From assembly GCF_002280785.1 (NCBI RefSeq), contig NZ_NCEQ01000007.1, positions 434,001-498,000 of the forward strand: a stretch of 64,000 bases of DNA, read 5' to 3'. Below are positions 37,544 to 46,606 of this stretch, in pieces (position 1 is the stretch's first letter; the number at the start of each line of letters is the position of its first letter). A program made the position numbers and the translations under genes. Origin of the DNA: Brevundimonas subvibrioides (GTDB lineage: Bacteria > Pseudomonadota > Alphaproteobacteria > Caulobacterales > Caulobacteraceae). The notes beneath the pieces are model-generated. The model did not search any database. It saw nothing but the letters and a program-made list of their open reading frames with translations, and was not told where the DNA came from.

Positions 37544-40500
37544 CAGGCATCCTCCAGCATCAGCACCCCCGGCGCCGACTTCAGCGCCCCGCGCAGCGCC
37601 CCGTCCAGCCGATAGCGGCCGGGCAACCGCACCTCGACCTCGCGGCGGCCGTCCAGCGAGGCGATCAGGGTGACCTCGCCGCCCTTGCCTTGCGCCAGGG
37701 CCCGCGCCAGTCGCACCTGGATCGCCGCCGGATCGGTGGAGCGCGCCGAGACGTGGACCCGCAGTCCCACCGAGGCGTCGTCCACCAGCGTCTCCAGCCT
37801 GGAACAGTCGTCGCCGAAGAATCGCACCTCGCCATCCGACGACTTGGCCCGGACCCGCACCATCAGGGCGGCGCCCACCTCCAGCAGTTCGCGGCATTTC
37901 CTCAACTGTTCCGGCGGGAACAGACATTCGAACTCGCCGGTCGGGTCCGAGAAGGTGACGAAGGCGAACTTCTCGCCGGATTTCTGGCTGGCCCGTTCCT
38001 GACGGCGGCGCACAACGCCGGCCATCAGAAAGGCGTCGTGGCCCTGCTCCGCGCGCTGCACCGCCTCGGCGACGAAGGTCACGCGCTTGCGCCGCAGCGC
38101 GCCCTCCATGTCCTCCAGCGGGTGGCCGGACAGGTAGAATCCGACCGCCGACAGTTCCTGATCCAGCCGTTCGGGCCCGACCCAGGGCTCCAGGCTCTTC
38201 AGCCGGGGACGCGACGCCCCGGCCTGGTCGGCGCCGAACAGCGACACCTGGGACGAGGTCCGGTCCGCCGCCACGCTCTGGCAATAGGCCATCAGGGTGT
38301 CGGCCTGTTCGAACAGCTGGCGCCGGTTCGGGTGGATCGAGTCGAACGCGCCGGCCTTGGCCAGGCCTTCCAGCGCCCGCTTGTTGACCGCGCGCGGATC
38401 GACCCGCTCCAGGAAGTCGAAGATGTCGGCGAACCGCCCGCCGGTCTCGCGCACCTCGACGACATGTTTCATCGCCTCCAGGCCCACGTTGCGGATGGCG
38501 CCGAGCGCATAGAGGACCGCGCCCTTGCCCTCATCCCAGCTGACGTCGAAGTCGGCCGAGGAGGCGTTCACGTCGGGCGCCCGCACCGGCACCTCGAACT
38601 TGCGCGCGTCCTGATAAAAGACCGCCAGCTTGTCGGTGTTCGACAGGTCGAGAGACATCGAGGCGGCGAAGAACTCGACCGGGTGGTTCGCCTTCAGCCA
38701 GCCCGTCTGGTAGCTGATCAGCGCATAGGCGGCGGCGTGCGACTTGTTGAAGCCGTAGCCAGCGAACTTGGCCACCAGTTCAAAGATGGTGTCAGACTGC
38801 TGTTCCGGCACGGACTTCTCGGAGGCGCCCGCGATGAAGCGCGCCTTCTGGATGTCCATTTCCTCCTTCTTCTTCTTGCCCATGGCGCGTCGAAGAAGGT
38901 CGGCCTCGCCCAGGGAATAGCCGGCCAGGATCTGGGCGATCTTCATCACCTGTTCCTGGTAGATGATGACGCCGTAGGTCTCCGACAGCGTCTCCTGCAG
39001 AGACGGATGCAGGTAATCGACTTCCTGTCGCCCGAACTTGCGGTCGATATAGGTGTCGATCATCTCCATCGGCCCCGGCCGGTAAAGCGAGATCAGGGCC
39101 GTGATCTCCTCGATGGAGCCGCAGCGCATCTTGCGCAGGGTGTCGCGCATGCCCTGGGATTCCAGCTGGAACACCCCGACCGTCTGGCCCGAGGCCATCA
39201 GCTCATAGGTCTTGCCGTCATCCAGAGGCAGCAGGTTGAAGTCCTGCGCGGCGCCCCTGCGGCTCAGATAGCCGTGCGCCCGGTCCAGCACGGTCAGGGT
39301 CTTCAGGCCGAGGAAGTCGAACTTCACCAGACCGGCCGGCTCGACCCATTTCATGTTGAACTGGGTGGCCGGAATGTCCGAGCGCGGGTCCTGATACAGG
39401 GGCGTCAGCTCGACCAGCGGCCGATCGCCGATGACGATGCCGGCGGCGTGGGTCGAGGCGTTGCGGTAAAGCCCCTCCAGCTCCAGCGCCGTCGCCAGCA
39501 GGTTGGCCACCGCCGGCTCGGCGTCGCGGGCCTCCTTCAGGCGGGGCTCGATCTCGATGGCCTGCGCCAGGGTGGTCGGATTGGCCGGGTTGTTCGGCAC
39601 CATCTTGCAGAGCCGGTCGACCTGGCCCAGCGGCATCTGCAGCACACGGCCGACGTCGCGCAGCACGGCCCGAGCCTGCAGCGTACCGAAGGTGATGATC
39701 TGGGCGACCCGGTCCTTGCCGTAGCGCTCCTGGACATAGGTGATCACCTCCTCCCGCCGCTCCTGGCAGAAGTCGATGTCGAAGTCGGGCATGGAGACCC
39801 GCTCGGGGTTCAGGAACCGCTCGAACAGCAGACCGAACCGCAAGGGATCCAGATCGGTGATGGTCAGGGCCCAGGCGACCAGCGACCCGGCCCCGGATCC
39901 CCGCCCCGGCCCGACCGGAATCCCGTGCGACTTGGCCCATTTGATGAAGTCCGCCACGATCAGGAAATAGCCGGGGAAGCCCATCTGGGTGATGATCCCG
40001 ACCTCCCACTCCAGCCGCGTCCAGTAGTCGGCCTCGGGCGCCGACGGGGTGACCAGCTTCAGCCGCGCCTTCAGACCCTCGCGGGCCTGGTGCATCAGTT
40101 CGTCGGGCTCGGTGCGGCCGGCGCCGGCGTCGAAGCGCGGCAGGATCGGCGGGTGGGTCTTGACCAGGAAGGCGCAGCGGCGCGCGATCTCGATCGTGGT
40201 GTCGCAGGCCTCGGGCAGGTCGGCGAACAGGCTCCGCATCTCCGCCGCCGTCTTGAAGAAATGCTGGTCGGTGATCCGGCGCCGGTCTTCCTGGCCGGTG
40301 AAGGCGCCGTCGGCGATGCACAGCAGGGCGTCGTGCGACTTCGCCTGGTTCTGTTTGGCGTAGTGGACGTCGTTGGTGGCCGTCAGGGGGACGTCGTTGG
40401 CATAGGCCCATTCGACCAGACCGCGTTCGGCGGCGGCCTCGTCCGGCAGGCCGTGCCGCTGCAGCTCGACGTAGAAGCGGTCGCCGAACACCCCGGCCAT

Positions 40501-41031
40501 CGCGGCCAGGGTCGTGGCGGCCTCGCCCGGCTTGTTCTGCACGAACAGCGGGTCAACGGGACCGTCGGGGCCGCCGGACAGCAGGATCAGCCCTTCCGAA
40601 TGGGCGACCACACTGGCCCAGGGCACGTGCGGCTCCTCGTCGCCCGCATCGAGATAGGCCGAGGACGACAGGGCGCAGAGGTTTCGCCAGCCGATCTCGC
40701 TCTGGCAGATCAGGACCACGGTCGGGACCTTGGCCCAGCGCTCGCCGCGCTTTCCGCCGATGCCGGTGACCGGCAACGCACAGGCGATCAATGGTTGAAC
40801 ACCAACGCTCTTCGACGCCTCGGAAAACTCCAGCGCCCCGAACAGATTGACCCGGTCCGCCACGGCCACCGCCGGCATGCCGATATCCGCCGCCAGCCTG
40901 CCGACCTTGCCCGCCTTGATCGCGCCTTCCAGCAGTGAGTAGGCCGAGCGCACCCTCAGATGGACGAAACCGGTCTCTGCGGGCGTATTGGTGATGGCCT
41001 GAACCTCGAGCGCAGGCCGGAGGCGACTCAT
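37543..41031 (-). CDS. dnaE: DNA polymerase III subunit alpha (replicative)
   Basis: The 1162-residue replicative polymerase starts with a PHP domain ([16 protein letters not shown]), typical of DnaE1 rather than the mutagenic DnaE2. It continues with the palm ([12 protein letters not shown] and the catalytic P-D-F-D-I-D-F), the fingers ([26 protein letters not shown]), a helix-hairpin-helix and an OB domain ([11 protein letters not shown]). The ATG at 41031 overlaps the stop of the upstream 29-codon ORF (ATGA), which fixes the start and implies co-transcription from the LexA-box promoter. Confidence 0.96.
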   Translation of the reverse strand: MSRLRPALEVQAITNTPAETGFVHLRVRSAYSLLEGAIKAGKVGRLAADIGMPAVAVADRVNLFGALEFSEASKSVGVQPLIACALPVTGIGGKRGERWAKVPTVVLICQSEIGWRNLCALSSSAYLDAGDEEPHVPWASVVAHSEGLILLSGGPDGPVDPLFVQNKPGEAATTLAAMAGVFGDRFYVELQRHGLPDEAAAERGLVEWAYANDVPLTATNDVHYAKQNQAKSHDALLCIADGAFTGQEDRRRITDQHFFKTAAEMRSLFADLPEACDTTIEIARRCAFLVKTHPPILPRFDAGAGRTEPDELMHQAREGLKARLKLVTPSAPEADYWTRLEWEVGIITQMGFPGYFLIVADFIKWAKSHGIPVGPGRGSGAGSLVAWALTITDLDPLRFGLLFERFLNPERVSMPDFDIDFCQERREEVITYVQERYGKDRVAQIITFGTLQARAVLRDVGRVLQMPLGQVDRLCKMVPNNPANPTTLAQAIEIEPRLKEARDAEPAVANLLATALELEGLYRNASTHAAGIVIGDRPLVELTPLYQDPRSDIPATQFNMKWVEPAGLVKFDFLGLKTLTVLDRAHGYLSRRGAAQDFNLLPLDDGKTYELMASGQTVGVFQLESQGMRDTLRKMRCGSIEEITALISLYRPGPMEMIDTYIDRKFGRQEVDYLHPSLQETLSETYGVIIYQEQVMKIAQILAGYSLGEADLLRRAMGKKKKEEMDIQKARFIAGASEKSVPEQQSDTIFELVAKFAGYGFNKSHAAAYALISYQTGWLKANHPVEFFAASMSLDLSNTDKLAVFYQDARKFEVPVRAPDVNASSADFDVSWDEGKGAVLYALGAIRNVGLEAMKHVVEVRETGGRFADIFDFLERVDPRAVNKRALEGLAKAGAFDSIHPNRRQLFEQADTLMAYCQSVAADRTSSQVSLFGADQAGASRPRLKSLEPWVGPERLDQELSAVGFYLSGHPLEDMEGALRRKRVTFVAEAVQRAEQGHDAFLMAGVVRRRQERASQKSGEKFAFVTFSDPTGEFECLFPPEQLRKCRELLEVGAALMVRVRAKSSDGEVRFFGDDCSRLETLVDDASVGLRVHVSARSTDPAAIQVRLARALAQGKGGEVTLIASLDGRREVEVRLPGRYRLDGALRGALKSAPGVLMLEDA

Positions 41032-41117
41032 CTCGCCAACAGGGCGACCTGCCAGACCATCCAGACAAAGCCGCCGCACGATGCAAGCGACAGCGCTTCC
41101 CGAACCACTCTTGTCAT
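41028..41117 (-). CDS. sidA: 29-residue membrane peptide, probable SOS division inhibitor SidA
   Basis: The ORF runs ATG 41117 to TGA 41028. It begins [16 protein letters not shown] and continues as a hydrophobic Trp-rich stretch [13 protein letters not shown]: basic N-terminus, then one membrane span. From memory, Caulobacter SidA is a 29-residue inner-membrane peptide, LexA-controlled, encoded beside dnaE, that blocks division through FtsW/FtsN. Length, position and regulation all match. TAAGG lies about 5 nt before the ATG. The predicted transcript start from the upstream TTGACG/TAGAAC promoter is about 26 nt upstream. The stop overlaps the dnaE start (ATGA). Confidence 0.82.
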   Translation of the reverse strand: MTRVVREALSLASCGGFVWMVWQVALLAR

Positions 41118-41138
41118 CGCCTTATCCCCAGATGTATC

Positions 41139-41153
41139 GTTCTGGTATTGTTC
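41139..41153 (-). promoter_or_regulatory. LexA box in the sidA-dnaE promoter
   Basis: GTTC TGGTATT GTTC on the plus strand (GAAC-N7-GAAC on the transcribed sense) is a perfect alphaproteobacterial SOS operator. Its GAAC at 41150-41153 forms part of the -10 hexamer, so bound LexA would exclude RNA polymerase. Confidence 0.85.
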
Positions 41154-41178
41154 TATGTTGGCTGTTTGTTCTCGTCAA
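41150..41178 (-). promoter_or_regulatory. sidA-dnaE promoter (-35 TTGACG, -10 TAGAAC)
   Basis: On the minus strand TTGACG (41173-41178) is followed after exactly 17 bp by TAGAAC (41150-41155), a near-ideal Caulobacter housekeeping promoter. The predicted start is around 41143. Confidence 0.75.
41157..41171 (-). promoter_or_regulatory. Possible second, imperfect LexA box
   Basis: GTTG GCTGTTT GTTC on the plus strand differs from the operator consensus at one base. It lies in the spacer between -35 and -10, 3 bp from the perfect box. Confidence 0.45.
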
Positions 41179-41276
41179 CAGGGCGTGAAGCTTGGGCGGC
41201 GGCTATTGTGGAAAATCTCGCGTTGGAGGAGGACAGTCATCCGCCCTCCCGGCGGCGCGCGTCAGGAGTATCGGTC

Positions 41277-41393
41277 ATGGCCAAGGGTCAAGTGAAGTCG
41301 AACAAGGAAGTCCGCAAACCCAAGGCCGAGAAGCCCAAACCGGCGGTGTCGGTCGGAACCTCGCCCTTCACCCAGCCGCCCGGCAAGAAATAG
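41277..41393 (+). CDS. 38-residue basic conserved small protein
   Basis: The ORF begins M-A-K-G-Q-V-K-S-N-K-E-V-R-K-P-K, with a Lys/Pro-rich middle and a T-S-P-F-T-Q-P-P-G-K-K end. Very similar short proteins (M-A-K-G-Q-x-x-S-N-x-E-x-K-K-P-K) are annotated as hypothetical in many alphaproteobacteria. AGGAG lies 8 nt before the ATG. No domain is recognisable; the composition suggests a disordered nucleic-acid-contacting peptide. It is divergent from sidA-dnaE, its start 124 bp from the LexA box, so SOS control of this gene too is possible but unproven. Confidence 0.75.
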   Translation: MAKGQVKSNKEVRKPKAEKPKPAVSVGTSPFTQPPGKK

Positions 41394-41400
41394 GCTCTTG

Positions 41401-41450
41401 CGTCATCCCCCGGTCTGCGCCGCGAAGGCGTGGCTCGCCGGAGGATGACG
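41401..41450. repeat. Imperfect palindrome between the small gene and rsh
   Basis: CGTCATCC (41401-41408) is inverted at 41443-41450 (GGATGACG), enclosing further GC-rich partial pairing (CCGCGAAGGCG). It sits between convergent genes and may act as a bidirectional transcript end; no T-tract. Confidence 0.5.
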
Positions 41451-41460
41451 AAAGCCAGGC

Positions 41461-43647
41461 TTACCCCCGCGAGCGTTCGACCGTATCCACGCTGGGGTTG
41501 GCCCTCAGAGCGGCGATAATACTGGTGGCGTGTTTGGCGTCAGCGACCTCGACGTCGAGGTCCATGTCGAAGAAGTCCGACTGCCGGTGGGCCATCTTCA
41601 GGTTCAGGATGTTGCCGCCGGCCTCGCCGATCACTGTGGCGACCTGACCGAGCACGCCCGGCGCGTTCTGGATCGTGGCGCGCAGCCGGGCGGTGCCGAC
41701 CACCCCCTGTTCAGCCTGCGGCGTCCACTGCAGGTCCTGCCAGACGCTGTCGTCGTCGGCGAACTCGGCCAGCTTCTGGCAGTCGATAACGTGGACGGTC
41801 AGCCCCTTTTCGGGCTCGAGGATGCCGACGATCCGGTCGCCCGGCACCGGGGTGCAACAGGCGCCGAAATGGATGCTGATGCCCGGCGTCAGGCCTCCGC
41901 CGCGCACGAACAGCCGCGCGTGGGCGTCGCCGATCTTCTTGCGATCCGCGCCCGTCGTCAGCGTCCCCTTCAGCGACGGGAACAGGATCTCGACGACCCG
42001 GTTGGCCTGGATCCGTCCCCGGCCGATGGCGTCGAACAGGTCTTCCTGCGTCCCCGTCGCCAGGGTCTCGACCACGGCCTTCAGCGACACATCGGCCAGC
42101 GACTTGCCCGCGCGCGTCAACGCCTGCTCCAGCGTCGTCTTGCCCAGCTTGTAGAATTCGTCCCGCTCCGACGAACGGATATGGCGACGGATCGCCGACC
42201 GCGCCCGGCCAGTGACGGTCAGGCTGCGCCAGTCGGCCGGCGCCTCGCGCTTCTTGCCGCGGATGATTTCGACCACGTCGCCGTTCTGGAGGGCCGTGCG
42301 CATGGGCTTCAGCTCGCCGTTGATCTTGACCCCGACGGCCGTGTCCCCGACCTCGGTGTGGACCGCATAGGCGAAGTCCAGCGCCATGCCGCCGCGCGGC
42401 AGGGTGATCAGGGCGCCCTTGGGCGTGAAGACGAAGACCTGGTCGAGGTACATCTCGAGCTTGGCGTGTTCGACCCAGTCCTCGCCCCCCTCCCCGTGCT
42501 CGATGACCTGCACAAGGTGCCGCAGGTTCTGCAGCGGATCGCGCCCGCCATCCTTCTCCATCGCCTCCTGGTCGAAGCCATAGGACTGGTTCTTGTAGGC
42601 CCAGTGCGCCGCCACCCCGTCCTCGGCCACCCGGTCCATGGCCTCGGTGCGGATCTGCATCTCGATCCGCAGGCCGCCCGGCCCGACGACGGTCGTGTGC
42701 AGGGAGCGGTAGTTGTTCGACTTGGGCGTGGAGATGAAGTCCTTGAACCGCTCCGGCACCATCGGCCAGGCGCGGTGGATGACGCCCAGGGCGCGGTAAC
42801 AGTCGTCCTCGAACGCGACCAGGACGCGGAAGCCGTAGATGTCCGACAGGGACGAAAAGCCCACCGACTTGCGCTGCAGTTTCCGCCAGATCGAATAGGG
42901 CGTCTTCTGGCGACCGTAGACGCGCGCCGCGATGCCCGCCTCGCTGAGCACCTGCTGAATCTCGGCGGCGACGCCTTCGGTGGCGTGGCCGTGTTCGAGC
43001 TTCAGCGCCTCCAGCCGCCGCTCGATCGCGGTCCGGGCCGTGGGGTTCAGATGCTCGAACGCCAGCTCTTCCAGCTCGGACGCGATCGAGTGGATGCCGA
43101 TCGAGCGGCCCAGCGGCGCATAGACTTCCAGCGTCTCTCTGGAAATCCGCTCACGTTTCTCCGGCTTGACGTATTTGAGCGTCCGCATGTTGTGCAGACG
43201 GTCCGCCAGCTTCACCAGCAGGACACGCACATCCTTGGAGATGGCGAGGATGAATTTGCGCAGGTTCTCGGCCTGGCGCGTATGCTCGGCCTGGAGTTCC
43301 AGCCGGCTCAGCTTGGTCACCCCCTCGACCAGACTGGCGACCTCCTCGCCGAACATGGCGGCGATGTCGTCGCGCGTCGCCGAGGTGTCCTCGACCACGT
43401 CATGCAGCAGGGCGGTGACGATGGTGGCGGTGTCGAGCTTGTAGTCGGTCAGGATGCCCGCGACCTGGATCGGGTGAGCGAAATAGGGGTCGCCCGAGGC
43501 CCGCAACTGCGAGCCGTGCATCTTCATCGCATAGACATAGGCCCGGTTCAGCAGGGCCTCGTCGGCGGTAGGGTCATAGGCCTTGACCGCCTCGATCAGT
43601 TCGAACTGGCGCAGGACCGGAATGCGTTTCGCCGCCTGCGTTTCCAC
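41461..43647 (-). CDS. spoT: Bifunctional (p)ppGpp synthetase/hydrolase (RSH)
   Basis: The 728-residue long RSH protein has an N-terminal HD hydrolase domain with intact L-L-H-D-V-V-E-D-T, a synthetase domain with Y-G-R-Q-K-T-P-Y-S-I-W-R-K and R-F-K-D-F-I-S-T-P-K-S-N-N-Y-R-S-L-H-T (the RxKD form typical of bifunctional enzymes), then TGS (V-F-V-F-T-P-K-G), helical/zinc-finger (G-A-C-C-T-P-V-P-G-D) and ACT domains. It sets (p)ppGpp levels on starvation and influences the cell cycle in Caulobacter. The start is GTG at 43647; the frame is open further upstream but without a standard start codon, so the N-terminus is not certain. It lies 95 bp after rpoZ. Confidence 0.94.
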   Translation of the reverse strand: METQAAKRIPVLRQFELIEAVKAYDPTADEALLNRAYVYAMKMHGSQLRASGDPYFAHPIQVAGILTDYKLDTATIVTALLHDVVEDTSATRDDIAAMFGEEVASLVEGVTKLSRLELQAEHTRQAENLRKFILAISKDVRVLLVKLADRLHNMRTLKYVKPEKRERISRETLEVYAPLGRSIGIHSIASELEELAFEHLNPTARTAIERRLEALKLEHGHATEGVAAEIQQVLSEAGIAARVYGRQKTPYSIWRKLQRKSVGFSSLSDIYGFRVLVAFEDDCYRALGVIHRAWPMVPERFKDFISTPKSNNYRSLHTTVVGPGGLRIEMQIRTEAMDRVAEDGVAAHWAYKNQSYGFDQEAMEKDGGRDPLQNLRHLVQVIEHGEGGEDWVEHAKLEMYLDQVFVFTPKGALITLPRGGMALDFAYAVHTEVGDTAVGVKINGELKPMRTALQNGDVVEIIRGKKREAPADWRSLTVTGRARSAIRRHIRSSERDEFYKLGKTTLEQALTRAGKSLADVSLKAVVETLATGTQEDLFDAIGRGRIQANRVVEILFPSLKGTLTTGADRKKIGDAHARLFVRGGGLTPGISIHFGACCTPVPGDRIVGILEPEKGLTVHVIDCQKLAEFADDDSVWQDLQWTPQAEQGVVGTARLRATIQNAPGVLGQVATVIGEAGGNILNLKMAHRQSDFFDMDLDVEVADAKHATSIIAALRANPSVDTVERSRG

Positions 43648-43742
43648 AGACGGCGAAGCGGTGTCATTGGCAATGATCTTTGGCGGCGGGGTCGTACCGG
43701 ACCGCGCCGGGAGGATGGTGATGCCGTTGGCGGGTTCCGCCG

Positions 43743-44102
43743 TCAGTAGCGTTCCTCCTGGCCGCCGTCCCGGTCGCTCTGCAGCGCACGGATCAGCTCG
43801 GCCTCGGCCATGTTCATATGTTGCGGCTCGGCCAGCAGACCGACGATTTCCGCCTCGTCCTCGGCTTCCGTGCGCTCGTCGACGCGTTGCAGGGCGACGA
43901 TGACGGTCTCAAGCAGTTCGGCCGGAACGACTGTGTCGTCGGCGATTTCGCGCAGGGCGACGACGGGGTTCTTGTCGTTGTCGCGATCGAGCGTCAGGGC
44001 GGCGCCGTTGGCGATCGCGCGGGCGCGGTTACCCGCCAGCAGGACCAGGCCGAACCGGTTCGGCACCTTCTCGATGCAGTCTTCGACAGTGACGCGAGCC
44101 AT
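43743..44102 (-). CDS. rpoZ: RNA polymerase omega subunit
   Basis: The 119-residue protein begins [20 protein letters not shown], followed by A-G-N-R-A-R and the [13 protein letters not shown] segment typical of omega. An acidic C-terminal tail is common in alphaproteobacteria. Omega aids polymerase assembly and contributes a (p)ppGpp site. Its position immediately before the RSH gene is widely conserved and links the alarmone enzyme to its target. Confidence 0.95.
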   Translation of the reverse strand: MARVTVEDCIEKVPNRFGLVLLAGNRARAIANGAALTLDRDNDKNPVVALREIADDTVVPAELLETVIVALQRVDERTEAEDEAEIVGLLAEPQHMNMAEAELIRALQSDRDGGQEERY

Positions 44103-44241
44103 GAATTACCTCGGGCGGGGGGAGAACCGCGTTGCATACAGATAGGCATGCCTTTGTGCAACGCCACAGGGGCGGATTTGGGGCGATCGAGCCAAGACGC
44201 GGGCTTTGTGATAGGATCGTCTCCGGTTCAGGGAGGGGGCC

Positions 44242-44718
44242 ATGCCGGTCCGGGACGACAGGATCGAAGGCGATGAGGCGCAGGCGGCGCTGGCGGCGTT
44301 CCTTGACCGGTTCGACCCCGCGATCCGTGATGGGGCCGCCGAAGCCATCGAACGGCTCCGGCGACTGACCCCCGGCGCCGACTGGATGATCTATGACAAT
44401 TACGCGGCCCTGGTGGTCGGAGCCTCGCCCTCGGAGCGGCCGTCCGACGCCATTCTGTCGATCGTGATCTATCCGCGCCGATATGCGCTGTATTTCCTCC
44501 AGGGCGCCGGTCTGGCTTACCCGGACGGGCTTCTGGAAGGCCAGGGGGCCGCCGGACGAAGCATCAGCCTGTCGCACCCCTCGCAGATGGACGATCCACC
44601 GGTCGCCGCCCTGATCCAGCGCGCCCTCGCTGAGGCGAAAGTGCCCATCCCTGCCGGGCGCACCGGTCGGCTGTATGTCCGGTCCGTCTCGGCCAGACGC
44701 AGGCCGCGCAGGCCTTAG
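44242..44718 (+). CDS. DUF1801-like protein
   Basis: The 158-residue soluble protein resembles the DUF1801 (YdhG/frataxin-like) family: A-A-F-L-D-R-F-D-P-A-I-R near the start, a G-A-D-W-M-I-Y-D-N-Y-A segment, strands L-S-I-V-I-Y-P and Y-A-L-Y-F-L-Q-G-A-G-L, P-D-G-L-L-E-G-Q-G and a late D-D-P-P-V-A-A-L-I-Q-R-A. The family has no assigned biochemistry. AGGGAGGGGG precedes the ATG. It is divergent from rpoZ across 139 bp and its stop overlaps that of folK. Confidence 0.7.
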   Translation: MPVRDDRIEGDEAQAALAAFLDRFDPAIRDGAAEAIERLRRLTPGADWMIYDNYAALVVGASPSERPSDAILSIVIYPRRYALYFLQGAGLAYPDGLLEGQGAAGRSISLSHPSQMDDPPVAALIQRALAEAKVPIPAGRTGRLYVRSVSARRRPRRP

Positions 44719-45281
44719 GTCGGGCGAGCATCGCAACCGACTGTCGCGGTCCGGGCAAGGGCGTCGGCGCTGTGCGACAGCACCGGATGAACCCACCCCG
44801 GCGCGATCTCCGCCAGCGGCCCCATGACGAATAGCCGATCGGCCGCTCTCGGATGCGGCAGGATCAGGCCGTTGCAATCCCCCTGCTCCCGGCCATAGGC
44901 GATCAGGTCCAGGTCCAGCGTGCGCGGCGCATTGGCGGCTGTGCGCCGTCGTCCGAACGCCTCCTCGATCCGGCCCAGGGCCGCCATCAGGGCGTGGGGA
45001 TCATGATCCGTGCGCACGATGACGACGCCGTTCACGAAGGGCGGGTCGCTCGCGTCGGGCCAGGCCTGCGACGTCCACCAGCTCGAACTGGCGATCACAT
45101 CGATCCCTTCGAAGCGAAACCGGTGCAGCGCCGCCTCCAGCGCCTCGCGGCACGAGGGCCAGACCCCCTTGTCATTGCAGCCCAGCGCGACGATGACGGC
45201 GGCGTCCAGATCCAGGTCGTCGTCGATATTGACGCTGACCGCCTGAGGGGCTGTGACCGATTCCGGGGACGCGATTGCCAT
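44715..45281 (-). CDS. folK: 2-amino-4-hydroxy-6-hydroxymethyldihydropteridine diphosphokinase
   Basis: The 188-residue enzyme pyrophosphorylates 6-hydroxymethyl-dihydropterin in folate synthesis. It has V-A-L-G-C-N, S-S-S-W-W-T-S-Q-A-W, P-P-F-V-N-G-V-V, the catalytic signature R-T-L-D-L-D-L-I-A-Y-G and L-P-H-P-R. The first 28 or so residues precede the usual start of the fold, so the true start may be one of the GTG codons downstream; if ATG 45281 is used it shares its CATG with the divergent NYN gene. Confidence 0.92.
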   Translation of the reverse strand: MAIASPESVTAPQAVSVNIDDDLDLDAAVIVALGCNDKGVWPSCREALEAALHRFRFEGIDVIASSSWWTSQAWPDASDPPFVNGVVIVRTDHDPHALMAALGRIEEAFGRRRTAANAPRTLDLDLIAYGREQGDCNGLILPHPRAADRLFVMGPLAEIAPGWVHPVLSHSADALARTATVGCDARPT

Positions 45282-45861
45282 GAGACTCTATCCGACCGAC
45301 CGTCTGGCGCTGTTTATCGACGGGGCCAATCTGTATTCGGCGACCAAGGCCCTGAACGCAGACATCGACTTCAAAAAGATGGTCGATGCGTTCCGGGAGA
45401 AAGCCGTCCTGGTTCGCGCCTATTATTACACGGCGGTGACCGAGGGCGAAGAGTTCTCTCCGATCCGGCCCCTGATCGACTGGCTGGGCTACAACGGCTT
45501 CTCGATGGTGACCAAGCCGGTGAAGCGATTCACCGACGCCCAGGGCCATACGCGCACCAAGGGTAATATGGACATCGAGATCGCCGTGGACATGCTGGAG
45601 CTGGCCCCCCGCATCGACCACGCCATCCTCTTCTCCGGCGACGGCGACTTCCGCCGGCTGGTCCAGGCGGTGCAGTCGAAGGGCGTCCGCGTCACCGTCG
45701 TCTCGACCCTGAAGAGCCAGCCGCCGATGATCGCCGACGAACTGCGGCGTCAGGCTGATGACTTCGTCGAACTGGCCGACCTGCTCCAGGAGTATGGCCG
45801 TCCCCGCACGCCGGCGACCACGCCGACGGTGCGCACCTTCCCGGCGGACGATCGCGCGTGA
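45280..45861 (+). CDS. NYN domain (LabA/DUF88-type) ribonuclease-like protein
   Basis: The 193-residue PIN-like NYN protein has L-A-L-F-I-D-G-A-N-L-Y (first acidic residue), V-R-A-Y-Y-Y, K-G-N-M-D-I-E-I-A-V-D-M (two Asp) and I-L-F-S-G-D-G-D-F-R-R-L-V, the full metal-binding acidic set. NYN proteins are predicted or shown RNases. The target is unknown. The start used is ATG 45280; an in-frame GTG at 45253 is possible. It overlaps the next gene by ATGA (45858-45861). Confidence 0.85.
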   Translation: MRLYPTDRLALFIDGANLYSATKALNADIDFKKMVDAFREKAVLVRAYYYTAVTEGEEFSPIRPLIDWLGYNGFSMVTKPVKRFTDAQGHTRTKGNMDIEIAVDMLELAPRIDHAILFSGDGDFRRLVQAVQSKGVRVTVVSTLKSQPPMIADELRRQADDFVELADLLQEYGRPRTPATTPTVRTFPADDRA

Positions 45862-46499
45862 CCCCTGAACCGCCCCGTGATTGTCCGCTCTGCCCCCGCC
45901 TCGTCGCCTATCGCGAGGAGAACCGGCGCCAGAACCCGGACTGGTTCAACGGCCCCGCCCCCTCGTTCGGCGACCCGGACGCCCGGCTTCTGGTCGCCGG
46001 CCTCGCCCCTGGTCGAACCGGCGCCAACCGGACCGGCCGCCCCTTCACCGGGGATGGCGCGGGCTGGATCCTCTACCAGACCCTGACGAAGACGGGCTTC
46101 GCGACCGGCGTCTACGACGCACGCCCCGGCGACGGCCTGCAACTGGTCGATTGCATGATCACCAACGCCGTCCGCTGCGCCCCGCCGCTGAACAAGCCCC
46201 TGCCGATCGAGGAGAAGACCTGCCGCCCCTTCCTGATCGACCGACTGACCGCCCTGCCCCGGCTGAAGGTCATCGTCACCCTGGGCGACGTGTCGCGAAA
46301 GAGCGTGCTGAAGGCGCTCGGCGTCCCGGCCTCCGCCATGGCCGCCGGTCACGGCGTCGAGGCGAAGGTCGGCCCCTACACCCTGATCAACAGCTATCAC
46401 TGCTCCCGGCTCAACACGAACACGGGCCGACTGACGCCAGAGATGTTCGAGGCCATCTTCGCCCGCGCCCGCGCCGCCATCGAGGCCGACCCCGTCTAG
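45858..46499 (+). CDS. Uracil-DNA glycosylase, family 5 (UDGb)
   Basis: The 213-residue base-excision enzyme starts with C-P-L-C-P-R-L and has the family 5 active site G-L-A-P-G-R-T-G-A-N-R-T-G-R-P-F-T-G-D-G-A-G, I-T-N-A-V-R-C-A-P-P and S-Y-H-C-S-R-L-N-T-N-T-G-R (catalytic His segment). The Cys pattern near the N-terminus and the mid-protein C-R-P-F fit the iron-sulfur cluster of families 4 and 5. UDGb removes uracil and other deaminated bases from DNA. It is translationally coupled to the NYN gene. Confidence 0.9.
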   Translation: MTPEPPRDCPLCPRLVAYREENRRQNPDWFNGPAPSFGDPDARLLVAGLAPGRTGANRTGRPFTGDGAGWILYQTLTKTGFATGVYDARPGDGLQLVDCMITNAVRCAPPLNKPLPIEEKTCRPFLIDRLTALPRLKVIVTLGDVSRKSVLKALGVPASAMAAGHGVEAKVGPYTLINSYHCSRLNTNTGRLTPEMFEAIFARARAAIEADPV

Positions 46500-46606
46500 G
46501 CGACTGTTGTTCGCCGGACACACCGAATCGGCGAGTCTTCCTGACGCCGGAACCGGGCGGAACACTGCGGCGCAGCTTCCGTTGCGGGGTGGAGAGGAAG
46601 GTTCAG

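Noticed and set aside
37348..40938. Very long open frame antisense to dnaE (nearly 1200 codons), and similar ones opposite pyrG and the RSH gene
   Set aside because: Long antisense frames are expected at this GC content when the real gene uses C/G at third positions. Their products are low-complexity, rich in Arg, Gly, His or Asp, with no domains.
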